40,535 nt of DNA. Source: JAKQHY01 sp034429475. Lineage in GTDB: Bacteria; Chloroflexota; Anaerolineae; B4-G1; SLSP01. Position numbers and translations under genes: made by a program. Where the stretch lies: assembly GCA_034429475.1 (NCBI GenBank), contig DAOUGD010000129.1:1-40535 (forward strand), given 5' to 3'. This document shows positions 38,773-40,535 of this stretch, in pieces; the stretch's first letter is position 1, and the number at the start of each line of letters is the position of its first letter. The notes beneath the pieces are model-generated. The model saw only the letters and a list, made by a program, of their open reading frames with translations. It was not told the DNA's origin and searched no databases.

Positions 38773-39735
38773 ATGAGTGCAGCCGTCGTTATGAATTTGC
38801 GGCCCTCCGATCTGGCAATGGAAAGCCACCGAGAGCAAGCCAACCGCAGTGAGTTGGTTGAGCGTGTCGCCCGCGTTGTCCGCGAAGATAGCGGCGTGGA
38901 GCCGTTGAAAGGCTTGTATCTCCATCGGGCCTCTGCGCCCAAGGGATTGGTTTACAGCGTATCCTCTCTTGCCTTTTGCGTGATTGCCCAGGGCAGCAAA
39001 GAAGTCTTTCTGGGTGATGACCGCTACCAATACGATCCTATGAACTACTTGTTGGCCACCGCCGAACTTCCCATCGTCAGTCATATTCTCGAAGCCTCGC
39101 CAGAGCGACCTTACCTCAGCCTCAGTGTCAGGCTCGATCCTGCACTCGTCGGCTCCGTCATGGTTGAGGCGGGATACAGCGCGCCGCGCAAACCACCCAA
39201 CGTGCGCGCGCTCAATGTCAGTTCATTGGACGCCGGCCTGCTGGACGCGGTCGTGCGGCTTGTCAGACTTCTGGACACCCCTGCCGAAGCGCCTTTCCTC
39301 ATGCCGCTGATCACGCGGGAGATTGTCTACCGGCTACTGAAAGGAGACCAGGGCGACCGGCTCCGGCACATTGCGCTCCAGGAAGGCAACACCCACCGCA
39401 TCGCCAGGGCCATTCAACAGCTTCGCAAAGAGTTCGACCAGCCGTTGCGGGTGGAAGCGATTGCCCAGGAGCTGGGCATGAGCGTGTCGAGCTTCCACCA
39501 CCACTTCAAGGCCGTCACCGCACTCAGTCCCTTGCAATTCCAAAAGCAGATACGCCTCCAGGAAGCCCGCCGGCTGATGCTCGGTGAGGACCTCGACGCG
39601 GCCAGCGCCGGCTTCCGCGTGGGGTACAACGACGCCGCGTACTTCAACCGGGACTACAAAAAGCTCTTCGGCCTGCCGCCCTTGAGCGACGTGAAACGGC
39701 TGCGGGAAGCCAGCGGGGAAAGCGCCGTATCGTAA
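38773..39735 (+). CDS. AraC-family transcriptional regulator
   Basis: A 320-aa regulator. Residues 25-190 form the AraC N-terminal type II cupin domain (SSLAFCVIAQGSKEVFLGDDRYQYDP, seen as FCVIAQGSKEVFLGD). The C-terminal 100 residues contain the two helix-turn-helix motifs: VEAIAQELGMSVSSFHHHFK and the second ending in GYNDAAYFNRDYKKLFGLPP, with the typical SPLQFQKQIRLQEARRLM between them. AAGGGGAG lies about 7 nt before the ATG at 38773. It is divergent from the 60-aa/AKR/flavodoxin operon, its likely target; relatives respond to aldehydes or redox stress. Confidence 0.94.
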   Translation: MSAAVVMNLRPSDLAMESHREQANRSELVERVARVVREDSGVEPLKGLYLHRASAPKGLVYSVSSLAFCVIAQGSKEVFLGDDRYQYDPMNYLLATAELPIVSHILEASPERPYLSLSVRLDPALVGSVMVEAGYSAPRKPPNVRALNVSSLDAGLLDAVVRLVRLLDTPAEAPFLMPLITREIVYRLLKGDQGDRLRHIALQEGNTHRIARAIQQLRKEFDQPLRVEAIAQELGMSVSSFHHHFKAVTALSPLQFQKQIRLQEARRLMLGEDLDAASAGFRVGYNDAAYFNRDYKKLFGLPPLSDVKRLREASGESAVS

Positions 39736-39750
39736 ATTTGTAGGGTTGGA

Positions 39751-39786
39751 TAAAAAATAAAGCCGCACTTCATCAAAAGTGCGGCT
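39751..39786. terminator. Bidirectional terminator
   Basis: AGCCGCACTT (39761-39770) pairs with AAGTGCGGCT (39777-39786). On the minus strand TTATTTTTTA follows (complement of 39751-39760), so it serves the DivIC-like gene best. It also follows the AraC stop by 25 nt. Confidence 0.8.
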
Positions 39787-39815
39787 CTTGCTTTGGAATT
39801 ATTACGTTTCACGCT

Positions 39816-40226
39816 TTACTTCGACGGCGCAACAATGGCTCTCCACCACCGCTCCCAGAAATACTGCGGCGTGGGCGTCGGCGTGGGGATGGGCGTCGGT
39901 AGGGGTGTCGGTGTGGGCGTGGGGGTAGGGATGATGGGCACGACCAGCGTGTCGCCCGGCTGCGTCATCCCGGCGTGCGTGCGCGACCATTCTTCCACGT
40001 AGGCGTCGCTTTGCACATAGGCCAGTTGCGCCTGAAGCGTGGCCTGCTGCTCCCAAACGGCGGTCAACATCGGCTCCAGCGCGTCCATTTTAGCCTGCAA
40101 GGCGCGATTCATCTGCCAGGCGCGCAAAAAGGCGGAACCGAGGAACACGATCAGCACCGCCATCACGCCCCAGATCACCCAGGAAATCCGCTTCAACGCG
40201 GGGGATTCATCGTTCGTCTTGGTCAT
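39816..40226 (-). CDS. FtsB/DivIC-like septum formation initiator with Thr-Pro tail
   Basis: A 136-aa bitopic membrane protein: a cytoplasmic N-terminus, one membrane helix (VIWGVMAVLIVFLGSAFLRA, about residues 17-36), a coiled coil (NRALQAKMDALEPMLTAVWEQQATLQ) and the segment YVEEWSRTHAGMTQPGDTLVV, which matches the C-terminal signature of FtsB/DivIC (Y-x-E-x-x-A-R...PGE). A Thr-Pro tail and an aromatic end (YFWERWWRAIV) follow. It should join FtsL/FtsQ at the division site. I use the ATG at 40226; no ribosome binding site is visible, and the TTG at 40229 is an alternative. Confidence 0.82.
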   Translation of the reverse strand: MTKTNDESPALKRISWVIWGVMAVLIVFLGSAFLRAWQMNRALQAKMDALEPMLTAVWEQQATLQAQLAYVQSDAYVEEWSRTHAGMTQPGDTLVVPIIPTPTPTPTPLPTPIPTPTPTPQYFWERWWRAIVAPSK

Positions 40227-40438
40227 CAAAAGCAGTGTAGCATGATCTGCGGTAAAGACAAGACAAGGTGACAGGGCGACAAGGTGATCAGACGGCTACG
40301 CGACTACATGACTACACGCCTACACGACAGAGAATTTGAGCGGACAAATCTGAATCACTGGTATACTAGGGGGTGAAAAACGATATTTTCCGGTGCATCC
40401 GTTTAATCGGTGTTGTCCCTGATTTTCCTTGATGGACA
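40227..40438. other. Intergenic region with one-armed tandem words
   Basis: GACAAGGTGA occurs near 40261 and 40278, then CTACACG-like words (GACTACATGACTACACG, CCTACACGAC) follow up to 40327. Both look like single arms of the iterated repeat family. No gene or clear promoter is supported. Confidence 0.4.
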
Positions 40439-40535
40439 TCATTCTTCCAACAGGGTGAACAAAGGTTTGAGTGTCGACAATTGATCCAAGAATTGTGCGG
40501 GCACTCGGTAGGAGAGCAGCTCAGCAGTCGTCCAA
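40439..40535 (-). CDS. C-terminal fragment of an unidentified protein, cut by window edge
   Basis: A minus-strand frame enters from the right edge and reads 31 codons (AELLSYRVPAQFLDQLSTLK, then PLFTLLEE) to a TGA at 40441-40439. The fragment is helical and codon use looks coding. It is too short to name a family. It would lie upstream of the DivIC-like gene on the same strand. Confidence 0.45.
   Translation of the reverse strand, partial: WTTAELLSYRVPAQFLDQLSTLKPLFTLLEE

Overview
The window looks like a chromosomal segment of a GC-rich member of the Chloroflexota, probably Anaerolineae or Caldilineae. This is inferred from gene content, not from a marker search. The pointers are extracytoplasmic proteins with long Thr-Pro linkers or tails (4667-5956, 16199-18424, 39816-40226), LysM/YkuD wall enzymes, PA14 proteins, a TrmI-type tRNA m1A58 methyltransferase, a cyclic-di-AMP receptor-like PII protein and many Tat or lipoprotein signals. 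No rRNA, tRNA or CRISPR array was seen.

Layout. (1) 1-4.3 kb, minus strand: the 5' end of a probable tyrosine-recombinase-type gene, then two tandem LysM x3 + L,D-transpeptidase genes (one has lost its catalytic end) and a double-PA14 secreted protein. (2) 4.5-8.3 kb, plus strand: a promoter followed at once by a terminator (sRNA or attenuator), a lipoprotein fusing a DsbA-like thioredoxin to a cyclophilin-like domain, and a large secreted glycoside-hydrolase-like protein. (3) 8.3-15.3 kb, mostly minus: beta-carbonic anhydrase, a histidine phosphatase, a zinc-ribbon protein, two PII-like/DarA-like proteins divergent from trmI, a SRPBCC protein, a lone hutU and a Roadblock/LC7 protein. (4) 15.4-24.4 kb, plus: a methyltransferase overlapping a UspA-UspA-DUF389-SH3 fusion, a small unknown gene, uvrB, an Ntn-type amidase lipoprotein, an APH-family kinase and an aldo/keto reductase.

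(5) 24.4-27.1 kb is an accessory island: two antitoxin-like genes without a visible toxin, a visibly AT-rich pair (HNH nuclease plus Mrr-like PD-(D/E)XK protein) that is a candidate defence module, a broken 5' copy of the neighbouring ABC gene, and a complete higBA module with a palindromic operator. (6) 27.2-30.9 kb: two ABC half-transporters whose motifs predict an asymmetric heterodimeric exporter. (7) 31-40.5 kb: an AAA-ATPase/PD-(D/E)XK protein, an SDR with a small membrane protein, a two-gene iron-sulfur membrane system (DUF362 Tat lipoprotein plus a NapH/NapG-like fusion), an operon of a 60-aa protein, an aldo/keto reductase and a flavodoxin opposite an AraC regulator, a DivIC-like protein, and the C-terminal end of an unidentified gene.

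A striking feature at all scales is a family of intergenic hairpins built from short motifs (6-10 nt) iterated on one arm and complemented on the other. The iterated word differs from locus to locus while the architecture stays the same. At least eight full copies and several half copies are present.
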